Notes: generated by a model from the letters alone, not told the origin. 33,920 nt of DNA from Caldilineaceae bacterium bin5 (GCA_002238445.1 MPML01000056.1:1-33920); one strand, 5' to 3'; shown: positions 8,010 to 17,117, counted from the stretch's first letter. A program made the numbers and translations.

Positions 8010-8798
8010 ATGCTGACTCAGCAACAGATCAACTTCTATCACGAGCACGGCTACCTCCGCATTCCCGAGGTGTTTACACCGGAAGAAACGCAAGAACTCT
8101 CGAACGAGATGGACCGCCTTGTCGAAGACTGGGCGTTCACCAGCCCTGGCTGGACCGGCCCCTGGCGCTTGGCTTATATGGACCCGGATACGGAAAAGAA
8201 AGCCAAACTGACAGCAATGCACGACCTGCACTTCTACTCGGTGGCCTGGATGCGCGCCGCCACCAACCCCAGGCTTGCCGAAGCTCTCAGCCAGCTTCTG
8301 GATAGCAGCGTGGAGCTGCATCATACAACCTTGCACATCAAGCCGCCTCAGGCCGGACAACCGTTCCCGATGCACCAGGACAACCCCTTCTACGGTCACC
8401 AGGACGGCCGCTTCATCGATGTCCTGGTCCACCTGGATGACACCTGCCACGAGAACGGAGAGATCCGATTCCTGGATGGCTCACACAAGATGGGCCACCT
8501 GGAACACATCACGGAAACCGAAGACGGCCCTTGTTCGCCCCATCTGCCGACGGATAAGTTCCACCTGGAGGACACAGTGGCGGTTCCCGCCAAGGCTGGC
8601 GATGTCGTGCTGTTCTGCATTGACACCGTCCACGGATCCTACATAAACCAGACGAAGAATCCCCGCCGACTTGTACGCATGGGATACCGTGACCCGCAGA
8701 ACCGCCAGGAGTACGGCCAGAGTATGGGGAGGCCGGGCGTTATCGTCAGCGGATACCGCGAGCGTCAAGAGGGCGACGAGCTCCTGCCCATCGCCTGA
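8010..8798 (+). CDS. PhyH-family Fe(II)/2-oxoglutarate dioxygenase, copy A
   Basis: This 262-residue phytanoyl-CoA dioxygenase-type oxygenase hydroxylates an organic substrate using 2-oxoglutarate, O2 and Fe(II). The iron ligands are His122 and Asp124 (MHQDNPF) and His208 (DTVHGSY). Arg219 or Arg223 in NPRRLVRMG probably binds 2-oxoglutarate. I start at ATG 8010 rather than 7974, because AGGAGATGACCCA directly precedes 8010 and because the second copy has its GTG at the matching codon. It is nearly identical to the next gene: about 26 differences in the first 230 residues, with the C-terminal ends diverging. The family also includes hydroxylases acting on ectoine, phosphonates and amino acids, so the substrate is open. 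Confidence 0.88.
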   Translation: MLTQQQINFYHEHGYLRIPEVFTPEETQELSNEMDRLVEDWAFTSPGWTGPWRLAYMDPDTEKKAKLTAMHDLHFYSVAWMRAATNPRLAEALSQLLDSSVELHHTTLHIKPPQAGQPFPMHQDNPFYGHQDGRFIDVLVHLDDTCHENGEIRFLDGSHKMGHLEHITETEDGPCSPHLPTDKFHLEDTVAVPAKAGDVVLFCIDTVHGSYINQTKNPRRLVRMGYRDPQNRQEYGQSMGRPGVIVSGYRERQEGDELLPIA

Positions 8799-8933
8799 GA
8801 CAAGGCAGCATCAATTTGCGCCTGCCTCAAATTGGGCGCAACGCGCTGTCGCCTGGAATTGATTCGACTTGAACACGAGGCCGCACTGCGACCAATGGCG
8901 CAGCAACGCAACACACAAAAGGGAGATGACCCA

Positions 8934-9734
8934 GTGCTTACACAGCAACAGATCAGCTTCTATCACGAACATGGCTTTTTGCGCATCCCTCGCGTGTTTA
9001 CGCCCGAACAGACCCAGGAACTTTCCGACGAGTTGGACCGGCTCGTAGAGGACTGGGCCTTCACCAACCCAGGCTGGACCGGCCCATGGCGGCAGGCCTA
9101 CATGGACCCGGAAACAGAAAAGAAGTCCAAATTGACAGCGATGCAAGACCTGCACTATTACTCTGTAGCATGGATGCGGGCGGCTACCAATGCCAGGCTC
9201 GCGGAGGCTCTCAGCGATCTATTGGGCCCCAATGTCGAGCTGCATCATACCACCCTGCACATCAAGCCGCCGCAGACCGGCCATCCCTTCCCAATGCACC
9301 AGGATAACCCCTTCTACCCCCACCAGGACGGGCGCTTTATCGACGTGCTTGTACACCTCGACGATACCAGTCACGAAAATGGCGAAATCCGCTTCCTCGA
9401 TGGCTCGCACAAAATGGGTCACCTCGATCATATCCTTGAGACCGAAGACGGCCCCTGCTCACCCCATCTTCCCACCGATAAGTTCCACCTCGAAGACACT
9501 GTAGCCGTTCCCGCCAACGCGGGCGACGTCGTTGTTTTCTGCATTGATACGGTTCATGGCTCCTACATCAACCAGACTAAGAATCCGCGCCGGCTGGTGC
9601 GCATGGGCTACCGCGACCCACAGAATCGCGAGGTTGCCGGTAAAAGGACAGAACGGGCCGGTATGATCGTCAGCGGCTATCGCGAACGCAAAGAGGGCGA
9701 TGAGTTGCTGCCGACCCAGCCTGCAAATGCCTGA
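8934..9734 (+). CDS. PhyH-family Fe(II)/2-oxoglutarate dioxygenase, copy B
   Basis: This 266-residue tandem paralogue of the preceding gene has the same iron triad His122, Asp124 and His208 at identical positions. I choose the GTG at 8934 as start because GGGAGATGACCCA precedes it, matching the leader of copy A. The upstream in-frame ATG at 8832 would add 34 residues that have no counterpart in copy A. Differences are spread over the protein, and the segment after about residue 230 (GKRTERAGM) differs most, which may alter substrate fit. The gap between copies is 135 bases. A GMC oxidoreductase follows after 33 bases, so a hydroxylated product could be oxidised next. Confidence 0.88.
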   Translation: MLTQQQISFYHEHGFLRIPRVFTPEQTQELSDELDRLVEDWAFTNPGWTGPWRQAYMDPETEKKSKLTAMQDLHYYSVAWMRAATNARLAEALSDLLGPNVELHHTTLHIKPPQTGHPFPMHQDNPFYPHQDGRFIDVLVHLDDTSHENGEIRFLDGSHKMGHLDHILETEDGPCSPHLPTDKFHLEDTVAVPANAGDVVVFCIDTVHGSYINQTKNPRRLVRMGYRDPQNREVAGKRTERAGMIVSGYRERKEGDELLPTQPANA

Positions 9735-9767
9735 TCCCAAGAGGCCGCTGCGGGGAGGAATTGCTGC

Positions 9768-11297
9768 TTGATTTATGACACGCTGATCGTAGGCGCCGGT
9801 TCGGCAGGAAACATCCTCGCCTCCCGCTTGACCGAAGACGAAACCCGCCAGGTGCTCCTGCTGGAAGCAGGTCCCGACTATCCGAAGACCGACAGCCTGC
9901 CTGCAGAAATCCGATTGGGTTACGGTACGTCCTCCGGTATCATCGCGAAAGGCCACGACTGGGGATACACTGCCCAGGCGACGCCGCAGCGTGAAGACAT
10001 GGGTGTGCCGCGTGGCAAGGTCGTGGGTGGCTCCAGCGCCGTGAACGCGCAAATCTTTCTGCGCGGACTTCCTGAAGACTTCGCGGCTTGGGAGGCAATG
10101 GGCAACGACAGCTGGAGCTGGGAGCAAGTGTTGCCCTACTACTGCAAGCTCGAGAACGACCACGACTACGGCGACGCAGACTATCATGGCGACGCCGGCC
10201 CCATCGGCGTACGCCGCTACCCCGAGGATGAATGGGGCCCGGATCAGCAGGCCTGGGCTGAGGCCTGCCGGCAGGCCGGCTTCCCGGAATGCCCCGACGC
10301 CAACCTGCCTGGGTCAACCGGATTCGGCCCCTACCCCATCAATAACATTGCGGGAGTTCGCCAGAGTACAGCAGTGACCTACCTGGCCCAAGCCCGAAAC
10401 CGCCCCAATCTTCATATTTTGGCGGAATGCAGTACCCGCCGAATCCTATTGGAAGATCGCCGAGCCGTCGGTGTGGAAGCGGTTCGCAGAGGTAAAGTAG
10501 AGCAGTTCTACGCCGCCGAAACCGTACTATGCGCCGGCGCGATAGGCACGCCGCAGATCATGATGCTGTCCGGCATCGGCCCGGAGTCCCATCTGCGAGA
10601 AGTAGGAGTGCAAGTCAGCCATCACCTGCCCGGAGTTGGAAGCAACCTGCGTGACCACCCGACGGTCAACCTGGACTGGGAGTTGCTATTCGATCCCTCG
10701 AACCGCTACCACTGGCACCAGGCCGGCCTTCGCTACACGGCCGACGGTTCGCACCTGGTCAACGACATGATCGTCTACCTCGCTGCTGTTCCCGAAGGCG
10801 CCATCGAATCCGGCAAAGTCCTCTTCGTTCGTCCGACGGTCAATCTTGCCGTCGGGCAGGGAGAGTTGCATCTGCGCAGCGCCGACATACAGGACCAACC
10901 TTTACTCAATTACCGCTACTACGAAGAATCGTTTGATCGTGAGCGCCAGAGGGAAGCAGTCCGGCTCTGTACCGAACTGATCGAAGAGCACCCAGCATTC
11001 CGCACAATTAGCGGGAAAGTCCTGCAGGGCCCGGGAAACGCGCTGCATAATAACGCGGCCCTTGACCAATGGATTCTAGCCAATGCCGATACGGGGCATC
11101 ATTCTTCCAGTACTTGCAAGATGGGCCCGCCTGCCGACCCCTTGGCTGTCGCCGACCAGTCCGGCCGTGTACACGGTATCGACGGGCTGCGCATCGTCGA
11201 TGCCTCACTCATGCCGGACAGCGTGCGCGCCAACATCAACGCCACAGTTATGATGATGGCAGAAAAAATCGCCGCGGAGATGGCCGGCGAGAGTTGA
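9768..11297 (+). CDS. GMC-family FAD oxidoreductase (choline dehydrogenase-like)
   Basis: This 509-residue flavoenzyme oxidises an alcohol to an aldehyde or acid. The FAD-binding motif GAGSAG is at residues 9-14, followed by Glu33 (LLLEAGPDY). The second GMC signature lies in VLCAGAIGTPQIMMLSGIGP. The C-terminal active-site region contains His-His-Ser-Ser-Ser-Thr-Cys-Lys-Met-Gly and the RANINATVMMMAEK segment with the catalytic Asn. The start is TTG at 9768, seven bases after GGGGAGGAA (9752-9760). No in-frame ATG gives a complete FAD motif. It follows the dioxygenase pair closely and precedes a 2-hydroxyacid dehydrogenase, consistent with a stepwise oxidation pathway. The substrate is unknown. 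Confidence 0.9.
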   Translation: MIYDTLIVGAGSAGNILASRLTEDETRQVLLLEAGPDYPKTDSLPAEIRLGYGTSSGIIAKGHDWGYTAQATPQREDMGVPRGKVVGGSSAVNAQIFLRGLPEDFAAWEAMGNDSWSWEQVLPYYCKLENDHDYGDADYHGDAGPIGVRRYPEDEWGPDQQAWAEACRQAGFPECPDANLPGSTGFGPYPINNIAGVRQSTAVTYLAQARNRPNLHILAECSTRRILLEDRRAVGVEAVRRGKVEQFYAAETVLCAGAIGTPQIMMLSGIGPESHLREVGVQVSHHLPGVGSNLRDHPTVNLDWELLFDPSNRYHWHQAGLRYTADGSHLVNDMIVYLAAVPEGAIESGKVLFVRPTVNLAVGQGELHLRSADIQDQPLLNYRYYEESFDRERQREAVRLCTELIEEHPAFRTISGKVLQGPGNALHNNAALDQWILANADTGHHSSSTCKMGPPADPLAVADQSGRVHGIDGLRIVDASLMPDSVRANINATVMMMAEKIAAEMAGES

Positions 11298-11397
11298 ATG
11301 CCGTAACGGAAGTCTCGATTAATCGCCAAAATGAGGCCGCTGCCAAACCTGTGCCCGGCCTGATATCCCTCTCAGAATCAAGAATGGAGTCGCAGAA

Positions 11398-12390
11398 ATG
11401 ACCCGTCGAATTCTAATTACCGACATTGCATGGCCAGATCTCGAAATTGAAAAGGAGGTGCTGGCGGCAGTTGATGGCGAGGTCATGCTGGCCGGAGATG
11501 GTACGCCCGAAGAGATCATTGCCCTAGCGCCGCAAGCGGACGCGATCCTGACCTGCTGGAAGGATGTACCGGCGGAGGCACTTGACATTGCACCCCACTG
11601 CCAGATGGTCAGCCGCTATGGCATCGGGCTGGACAACATCCCCATCGGCCGCGCCACCGAGCTGGGCATGCTCGTCACCAACGTTCCGGATTTCTGCCTG
11701 GAGGAAGTGTCGGACCACGTCATGGCCCTGCTGCTGGCAACCGCCCGTCAACTATTTCCTCTCGCGCGCACGCCAGAGCGCAGCGGCTGGACCAGGGAAA
11801 CGCCCCGCCCGATTCCCCGTGTAAAAGGACAGACGCTCGGCCTGATCGGGTTCGGCAACATCGCTCGCGCGCTTGTTCCCAAGGCCCTGGGGTTCGGACT
11901 GCGCGTGATCGCCTACACGCCGCGACTGCGGCCTCAGGACGCGCCGCAAGGCGTTGAGGTAACAAACGACCTCTCTGAAATGCTTGCCGCGTCCGATTAC
12001 GTATCGATCCACTGCCCGCTAACGGAGGAAACGGCCCATCTCATCAACGATGCCGCGCTCGCACAGATGAAATCCGATGCATTATTGATAAACACAAGCC
12101 GCGGCGGCGTTATTGACGAAGAGGCGCTGACCAGAGCACTTAGAGACGGACGCATCGGAGGCGCTGCCCTGGATGTGACCGATCCGGAACCGCCTTCGGC
12201 AGATAATCCTCTATTGACGTTGGAAAATGTGATTGTGACGCCGCATGCTGCCTTCTACTCGGTCGCCGCCACAGCCGAGTTAGCGCGCAAAGCTGCTGAG
12301 AACGTGGTAACCGTGCTACGTGGGGAAGTGCCAAAAACAGTGGTAAATGCGAAGGTGCTGGACCAGGAGAACTGCCGGTTGGTCAGGTAG
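11398..12390 (+). CDS. D-isomer-specific 2-hydroxyacid dehydrogenase
   Basis: This 330-residue NAD(P)-dependent enzyme interconverts a 2-hydroxyacid and a 2-oxoacid. The Rossmann motif GLIGFGNIA is at 148-156, and the catalytic set Arg235 (INTSRGGVID), Glu264 (DPEPP) and His283 (TPHAAF) is complete. The length fits the phosphoglycerate, glyoxylate and hydroxypyruvate reductase group, without the ACT domain of long SerA. With the hydroxypyruvate-isomerase-like gene at 4569 it could act on glycerate, hydroxypyruvate or tartronate semialdehyde, but this is inferred. The ribosome binding site is weak (GGAG ten bases upstream). Its end faces the corrinoid operon tail 21 bases away, with no clear terminator between them. 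Confidence 0.87.
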   Translation: MTRRILITDIAWPDLEIEKEVLAAVDGEVMLAGDGTPEEIIALAPQADAILTCWKDVPAEALDIAPHCQMVSRYGIGLDNIPIGRATELGMLVTNVPDFCLEEVSDHVMALLLATARQLFPLARTPERSGWTRETPRPIPRVKGQTLGLIGFGNIARALVPKALGFGLRVIAYTPRLRPQDAPQGVEVTNDLSEMLAASDYVSIHCPLTEETAHLINDAALAQMKSDALLINTSRGGVIDEEALTRALRDGRIGGAALDVTDPEPPSADNPLLTLENVIVTPHAAFYSVAATAELARKAAENVVTVLRGEVPKTVVNAKVLDQENCRLVR

Positions 12391-12411
12391 GGGATCCGTC
12401 TTCCAAACTTC

Positions 12412-14322
12412 TCAAGCGGGGCTGGCTTCGACACTCTGCTCCAGCTCGAGAGTCTCCAGTTCCGGAAACTGCAAAACGGCCAGAAAAGAATCGTTGAAGT
12501 CCCCTCGGCCCGAAAGCTCATGATACTCCACGATCTGGGGCAGCGACCGGGCCACCATTCGCTCCCGGAATGAGAGCAACGCTATCTTGGCGCCTTCGCC
12601 GGCGGCATTGCCCACCGCCTTGATCCGCTCAACCGGCACGGGCGGCACGAGCCCGATTATGCGTGCGCTCTGCGGGTTGATGTAGCTGCCAAATGAACCG
12701 GCCAGGTATATCTCGACAAGCGCATCCGCCCCGACCCCCAATTCCTGCATGACCACATCGATACCGCCTGCTATCGAGCCTTTGGCAAACTGAAGCTCGC
12801 GCACGTCGCGTTGGGTCAGAACTATCGGTCTGTCGCTGCCGGCTTCTTCCGGCCACGCCAAGACAAAGGAACGCCTGCCCTCGTCACCCGTGATGATGCG
12901 CCTTGCCAGGTCTGGCTCAACCAATTGAGTCGCATCCTCGGCCTTCACGAACCGTCCTGATGGAAGTAACAGCCCGGTCAATCGCAGTTGGGCCACCGCG
13001 TCCAGCAAGCCGGACCCGCACAGTCCAATCGGTGGAACATCCCCAATCACCTGGAGCTCTACCCCATCCCGGGTGATGGTCACAGCCTCAATCGCTCCTT
13101 CGCTGGCACGCATTCCGTCCTGGATCTGCGCGCCTTCAAAGGCAGGCCCGGCGGGCGCTGCGGTTGCCACGGTGCGCGCCGCAGACCCCAGAATGATCTC
13201 GCCGTTCGTTCCGACATCAACCAGCAGCCGAACACCCTCGTTTTGTGCCAGCCCGGTGGCCAACAACCCCGCCACCAGGTCGGCGCCGACATAGGCGCCA
13301 AGATAGGGCAGACAGTGTACCTGTGCCTGAGGATGTATGTTGAGTCCAATCTCGTGCGCCGAAGCCTGCACCATGTCTTCGACCGCCGGAATGAACGGTT
13401 CAAGCCCGATCGGTTCCGGGTCAACCCCCAAGAACAGATGCTGCATCGTGGCGTTGCCGGCGGTAACAACCTCATAAACCTCGTGCGCCGCCACCTGCCC
13501 TTCTTCCAAGAGTCGGGCGATAAGCCCGTTTAGCGTGCGCAGAATAACTTCATTCAGTTCGGCCAGCCCGCCCTCATTGAGCATCGTATAGCTGATTCTG
13601 GAAATAACGTCGGCGCCCTGTACCGCCTGTCCGTTGAGAGCGGATTGGACTGCAACCGGCGCCCCGCTGTTGAGATCGATCAACATGCCCACAACCGTTG
13701 TTGTGCCAATGTCGAAGGCCAGACCAAAGGAGCGGCTGCTGGTGTCGCCCTCCTCGACACTGACCAACTCGTGCCCGACAATCACAGCGGTAACCTGCCA
13801 ATTGCTGCGCCGCAGCACGCCCGGCAACTGGCGCAACAGGTTCAGCGAGGCCTCAATCGCATACCCTTCCGGCTCCAATGCATCGCGGATGCGGCTGAAA
13901 TCGCTGCGCTGGTCTTCCAGCGAGGGCGGTGTCAGCGTCAAGGGGATCTTATAGACGTTGGCATTCAGAATGACGTGGCGGTCAAATCCCATCAACGCCG
14001 CTTTGGGGTTACCCATCAGCCGCGGCACGTGGCAGACGACGTCCGAATTGGCTTCGCTGCGGCAGGAGAGCCGCCAGCCATCGGCGATCTCCTCTTCAGA
14101 GAAAATCCGCCGGTCAGCCGCGGTCGCGCCGTTTTGCCCGCGCAGTATACGAACCTTGCACTTACCGCAAGTTCCTTTAGCGCCGCAAGTGCTGTCAATC
14201 GGCAGACCTATCCAATTGGCGGCGTTGAAAATCGTCATTCCGGGTGGAACGCGGGTTACCTTATCGTGAGGTCGGAACTCTATGGAGACTTTGGTCGTTC
14301 CGGCGGGAACAGTATTTGTCAT
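12412..14322 (-). CDS. Corrinoid-activating ASKHA/2Fe-2S protein (DUF4445)
   Basis: This 636-residue protein is of the reductive activator type for corrinoid methyltransferases. The N-terminal ferredoxin domain has Cys46, Cys52, Cys55 and Cys87 for a 2Fe-2S cluster. A middle linker domain is followed by an actin-like ATPase domain starting at FDIGTTT (203-209), with further phosphate-binding Gly-rich motifs (VDVGTNGE and YLAGSFG). Such proteins use ATP and an electron donor to return accidentally oxidised cob(II)alamin to the active cob(I) state. It is the last gene of the minus-strand corrinoid operon, 43 bases after the methyl-THF methyltransferase gene. No Shine-Dalgarno sequence is clear before the ATG. 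Known relatives are the activating enzymes of acetogen O-demethylases and AcsV. Confidence 0.88.
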   Translation of the reverse strand: MTNTVPAGTTKVSIEFRPHDKVTRVPPGMTIFNAANWIGLPIDSTCGAKGTCGKCKVRILRGQNGATAADRRIFSEEEIADGWRLSCRSEANSDVVCHVPRLMGNPKAALMGFDRHVILNANVYKIPLTLTPPSLEDQRSDFSRIRDALEPEGYAIEASLNLLRQLPGVLRRSNWQVTAVIVGHELVSVEEGDTSSRSFGLAFDIGTTTVVGMLIDLNSGAPVAVQSALNGQAVQGADVISRISYTMLNEGGLAELNEVILRTLNGLIARLLEEGQVAAHEVYEVVTAGNATMQHLFLGVDPEPIGLEPFIPAVEDMVQASAHEIGLNIHPQAQVHCLPYLGAYVGADLVAGLLATGLAQNEGVRLLVDVGTNGEIILGSAARTVATAAPAGPAFEGAQIQDGMRASEGAIEAVTITRDGVELQVIGDVPPIGLCGSGLLDAVAQLRLTGLLLPSGRFVKAEDATQLVEPDLARRIITGDEGRRSFVLAWPEEAGSDRPIVLTQRDVRELQFAKGSIAGGIDVVMQELGVGADALVEIYLAGSFGSYINPQSARIIGLVPPVPVERIKAVGNAAGEGAKIALLSFRERMVARSLPQIVEYHELSGRGDFNDSFLAVLQFPELETLELEQSVEASPA

Positions 14323-14365
14323 TGAAGCGAACGCATATGCGTTTCCGTTTGGAACGGAACAAAAG

Positions 14366-15235
14366 CTAATTCGACTCTTGCTGGCGCTTTCGTTCCGATC
14401 GGAATGCCTGTATCAGGTTGCCCGCATAGGCGTCGTGCCCCATGAGGAGGTCGGCGGCGTAAATTGTGTGGCGGATTTCCGTCTCTAGGGGATTTGTAAT
14501 GGCCGAAGTCAGACCGGCCGCGATCGCCATGGAAAGGAAAGCAGCGTTTACAGTTGGCCTCCATGGAAGTCCAAAGGAAATATTGCTGGCCCCGCACGTC
14601 ATGTTGACGCCCAGATTCTCGCGGATGAGGCGGATAGTCTCCAATGTGATCAGAGCTGCATTGTCATCCGCGCTGACTGTCAGAGCCAGTGGGTCAATCA
14701 CCACGTCCTCGGCCGGTATGCCGTGGTCTGCGGCGCGCTCGACAATCATGGTCGCGATGCGAAGCCGTTCCTCCGGTTCGTTGGAAATGCCGGTATCGTC
14801 GTTGGCAACACCCACGACCGCCGCGCCGTACTTCTTGACCAGCGGCAATACCGTCTCCAGCCGCTCATCTTCATAGGTGACTGAATTGACGAGGGCTTTG
14901 CCTTCATAGGCCGCGAGGCCCTCTTCCAACGCTTCGACGACCGATGAATCGATTGAAATTGGCACGTCTACGGTCTGCTGCACGGCCTGAATCGCTTGTC
15001 GAAGAATCTCCGGCTCTACGCCGTCGACAGGGACGCCGGCGTTGATATCGAGCACATGCGCGTGCGCCTCCACCTGCCGTCGAGCGTCGCGACAGACCAT
15101 GCTCATGTTGCGGTCAATCATCTGCTTGGTCAGAATTTTCCGGCCGGTGGGGTTGATACGTTCGCCGATAATAACAAAGGGGTGTTCTGGACCAATTACA
15201 ACGGTCTTCTTCGCGGAGGAAATCACAGTATTCAT
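14366..15235 (-). CDS. Methyltetrahydrofolate:corrinoid methyltransferase (MeTr type)
   Basis: This 289-residue pterin-binding TIM-barrel protein moves a methyl group between a corrinoid protein and tetrahydrofolate. Visible family marks are IGERINPTGRK (23-33), the VLDINAG strand (61-67), the SIDSS strand and the GASNISFGLP segment near residue 215 typical of AcsE/MtvA-like enzymes. The length matches stand-alone MeTr rather than the MetH domain. It starts six bases after the stop of the corrinoid protein gene. In this context it probably serves as methyltransferase II, passing methyl groups from the corrinoid to THF for one-carbon metabolism. Cytoplasmic. Confidence 0.9.
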   Translation of the reverse strand: MNTVISSAKKTVVIGPEHPFVIIGERINPTGRKILTKQMIDRNMSMVCRDARRQVEAHAHVLDINAGVPVDGVEPEILRQAIQAVQQTVDVPISIDSSVVEALEEGLAAYEGKALVNSVTYEDERLETVLPLVKKYGAAVVGVANDDTGISNEPEERLRIATMIVERAADHGIPAEDVVIDPLALTVSADDNAALITLETIRLIRENLGVNMTCGASNISFGLPWRPTVNAAFLSMAIAAGLTSAITNPLETEIRHTIYAADLLMGHDAYAGNLIQAFRSERKRQQESN

Positions 15236-15241
15236 GTCAGG

Positions 15242-16003
15242 CTACTCGTCATGTTGTCCAGCTTGGACCATGAGATCCTCAACGGCTTGCACCGCGCTTG
15301 CCAGAGCGGATGTGCCTTCGCCGTCATCGCCGCCGCCCATGCTGACGTCGTATCCCATTTCGACCATCAGTTGCTTGGCCAGGCGCACCGCCGCGCTGGC
15401 ATCGGGCGCGAAACCGTCCGCGCCTACACTGTCAGCATACTCCTGCGTAACCGGCGCGCCGCCAACCATCACCCTGACTGAGTCCCGCAATCCGGCATCC
15501 GTCAGAGCTGCCAGATTTGACTTGAAAAAGGGCATGGTCGTGGTCAAAAAGGCAGAGAAGCCCAACAATTGAGGCTCGTGTTCCTGTACCGCCGCGACCA
15601 CGTCTTCCGGCTTGACATTGACCCCCAAGTCTACGATGTCGAAGCCCTCGCCCTCCAACATGATGTTGCACAGATTCTTGCCGATATCGTGAACATCGCC
15701 CTTTACGGTCAACATCACCACCTTGCCAATTGGCTCTGCCCCCTTGTCGACCAGCAGTGGTCGCAGCAGAGCCATCGCCCCCTGCATGGCGCGCGCAGCA
15801 ACCAGCATCTCGGGAACAAAGTATTCGCCAATCTCAAATAGACGGCCCACTTCCTGCAAAGATGGAATAAGCGCGCCGAACAGAATATCCAGCGGATCCA
15901 TCCCCAGGTCGATACCCTCTTGCGTAAGCGCCACCACTTCCGGCGCCTCGCCGACTAGTGTGTGCTCGTACAGCCCTTTCTTGATCTCTTCTTCGCGGCT
16001 CAT
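15242..16003 (-). CDS. Methyltransferase corrinoid protein (B12-binding)
   Basis: This 253-residue corrinoid shuttle protein has an N-terminal four-helix cap (about 1-88) and a Rossmann-like B12 domain. The DVHDIG motif (103-108) supplies His105 as the lower cobalt ligand. The SAFLTTTMP and VMVGGAPVT segments also match the family. A Gly/Asp-rich C-terminal tail of about 35 residues goes beyond the usual end of MtaC/MtbC/MttC-type proteins. It sits between the UroD-type methyltransferase gene (12 bases upstream) and the MeTr gene (6 bases downstream), so it is the obvious methyl carrier between them. Confidence 0.92.
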   Translation of the reverse strand: MSREEEIKKGLYEHTLVGEAPEVVALTQEGIDLGMDPLDILFGALIPSLQEVGRLFEIGEYFVPEMLVAARAMQGAMALLRPLLVDKGAEPIGKVVMLTVKGDVHDIGKNLCNIMLEGEGFDIVDLGVNVKPEDVVAAVQEHEPQLLGFSAFLTTTMPFFKSNLAALTDAGLRDSVRVMVGGAPVTQEYADSVGADGFAPDASAAVRLAKQLMVEMGYDVSMGGGDDGEGTSALASAVQAVEDLMVQAGQHDE

Positions 16004-16015
16004 AGTAAGGGGCTC

Positions 16016-17044
16016 CTATTGGTAGCGATTGTCTTTGCAGGTTTCCACGATCGCCTGTAGGTTGGCGACGGGTGCCTGAAGTGGAACGGCGCACTCCGGT
16101 GCAATAATGTCCACGCCTGCGTCAATGGCGGCTTGCGCTTCAGCTCGCGCCTCAGCCGGGCCGCGCGAGTACAAGGTGATCGGATTGTTTACATTGCCGG
16201 TCAGCTTCATCTTGCCGGCAGCCTTCTCGACCATCAGATCCGGCGCGTTGGCCGACTCGAAATGATAGCAGGCAAAGCCGGCCTCGCTAAAGTACTCGAC
16301 CCGGTCCAGCGTCCGGCCGCAACAGTGCAGAATAACGGGCGCGTCCACTTGAGGCACAAGCTCCTGATGGTGCGGCAACAGGAAGTCCCGGTACATGGTG
16401 TTTCGAACCAGGTCCCCGGTGGCGTGGTCGGCCCAGACGATAGCGTCGGCGCCGGCCTCTACTTGGGCCTGCGCAAACAAGAGCGGCACCGGCGCCAGAG
16501 TTTCCAACGATTTGCGTACACGGTCCGGGTCCATAATGGTATCGAACAGAAACTCCTGCGTGTTATAGCAGTGGTAGGAAAGTGTCCACGGCCCCATGAC
16601 CTTGCCCAGAACCATGACCTCGTCGCCGAAATGCTGCTTGAGCAACCGGATGGCGTCTATGGCGCACTTGACGTATTTGTCTTCAAGAAACGCATCGGGA
16701 AAGCCGTCAGGCAGCTTGATTTCGACATCGCGATCCGCCCAGGGCGAGTCGGTCGGATTGGGCATCATGTCGGTATCCGACCAGTCCACCTCGCAGCCGA
16801 GCGCCATTGCCTCCTGGGCAATGCTGAAGATCGGCATGACGCTGTCGAATCCCATCACTTCATGCGCGCCGGCAGCGAGCGTCGCCATCGGCTCCGGCTC
16901 GATATTTGCATGTGGAAAGTGCGCGCCGGTAATGTCCATCAATTCGTAAGTGATAACGGACACAATGCTGGCTGCAGGTGGTCTGTCCACCGGGTCGCCG
17001 TTCAGCCCAGCCAAGAACCGTTGTTTTGGTGTCATCTGTTCCAT
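16016..17044 (-). CDS. UroD-family methyltransferase (MtaA/MtvB type)
   Basis: This 342-residue protein has the uroporphyrinogen-decarboxylase fold. It carries the zinc-site marks of the methyltransferase branch: His240 with Cys241/Cys242 in ILHCCGRT and Cys318 in APECAVP. True HemE lacks these. Enzymes of this branch either transfer methyl groups to coenzyme M or, in acetogens, act as methyltransferase I of O-demethylases and pass a substrate methyl group to the corrinoid protein. As the operon has corrinoid, MeTr and activator genes but no MttB-type protein, this one is the likely substrate-side methyltransferase. GGGAGAAAGCA precedes the ATG at 17044. The methyl donor is not known. Confidence 0.88.
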   Translation of the reverse strand: MEQMTPKQRFLAGLNGDPVDRPPAASIVSVITYELMDITGAHFPHANIEPEPMATLAAGAHEVMGFDSVMPIFSIAQEAMALGCEVDWSDTDMMPNPTDSPWADRDVEIKLPDGFPDAFLEDKYVKCAIDAIRLLKQHFGDEVMVLGKVMGPWTLSYHCYNTQEFLFDTIMDPDRVRKSLETLAPVPLLFAQAQVEAGADAIVWADHATGDLVRNTMYRDFLLPHHQELVPQVDAPVILHCCGRTLDRVEYFSEAGFACYHFESANAPDLMVEKAAGKMKLTGNVNNPITLYSRGPAEARAEAQAAIDAGVDIIAPECAVPLQAPVANLQAIVETCKDNRYQ

Positions 17045-17117
17045 TGCTTTCTCCCTTTGGCGCTGGTTTCAGATCGGTTCATGCGGCCGCGTTAGAGCCG
17101 CGAGCCCTGCGCGATTT

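Noticed and set aside
16016..17044. HemE (uroporphyrinogen decarboxylase) as the identity of the UroD-fold protein
   Set aside because: The His/Cys zinc-site residues and the corrinoid operon context point to the methyltransferase branch instead.
16133..17095. A 320-codon plus-strand frame opposite the UroD-type methyltransferase gene
   Set aside because: It is an antisense shadow, since the minus-strand protein has a full family signature and operon context.
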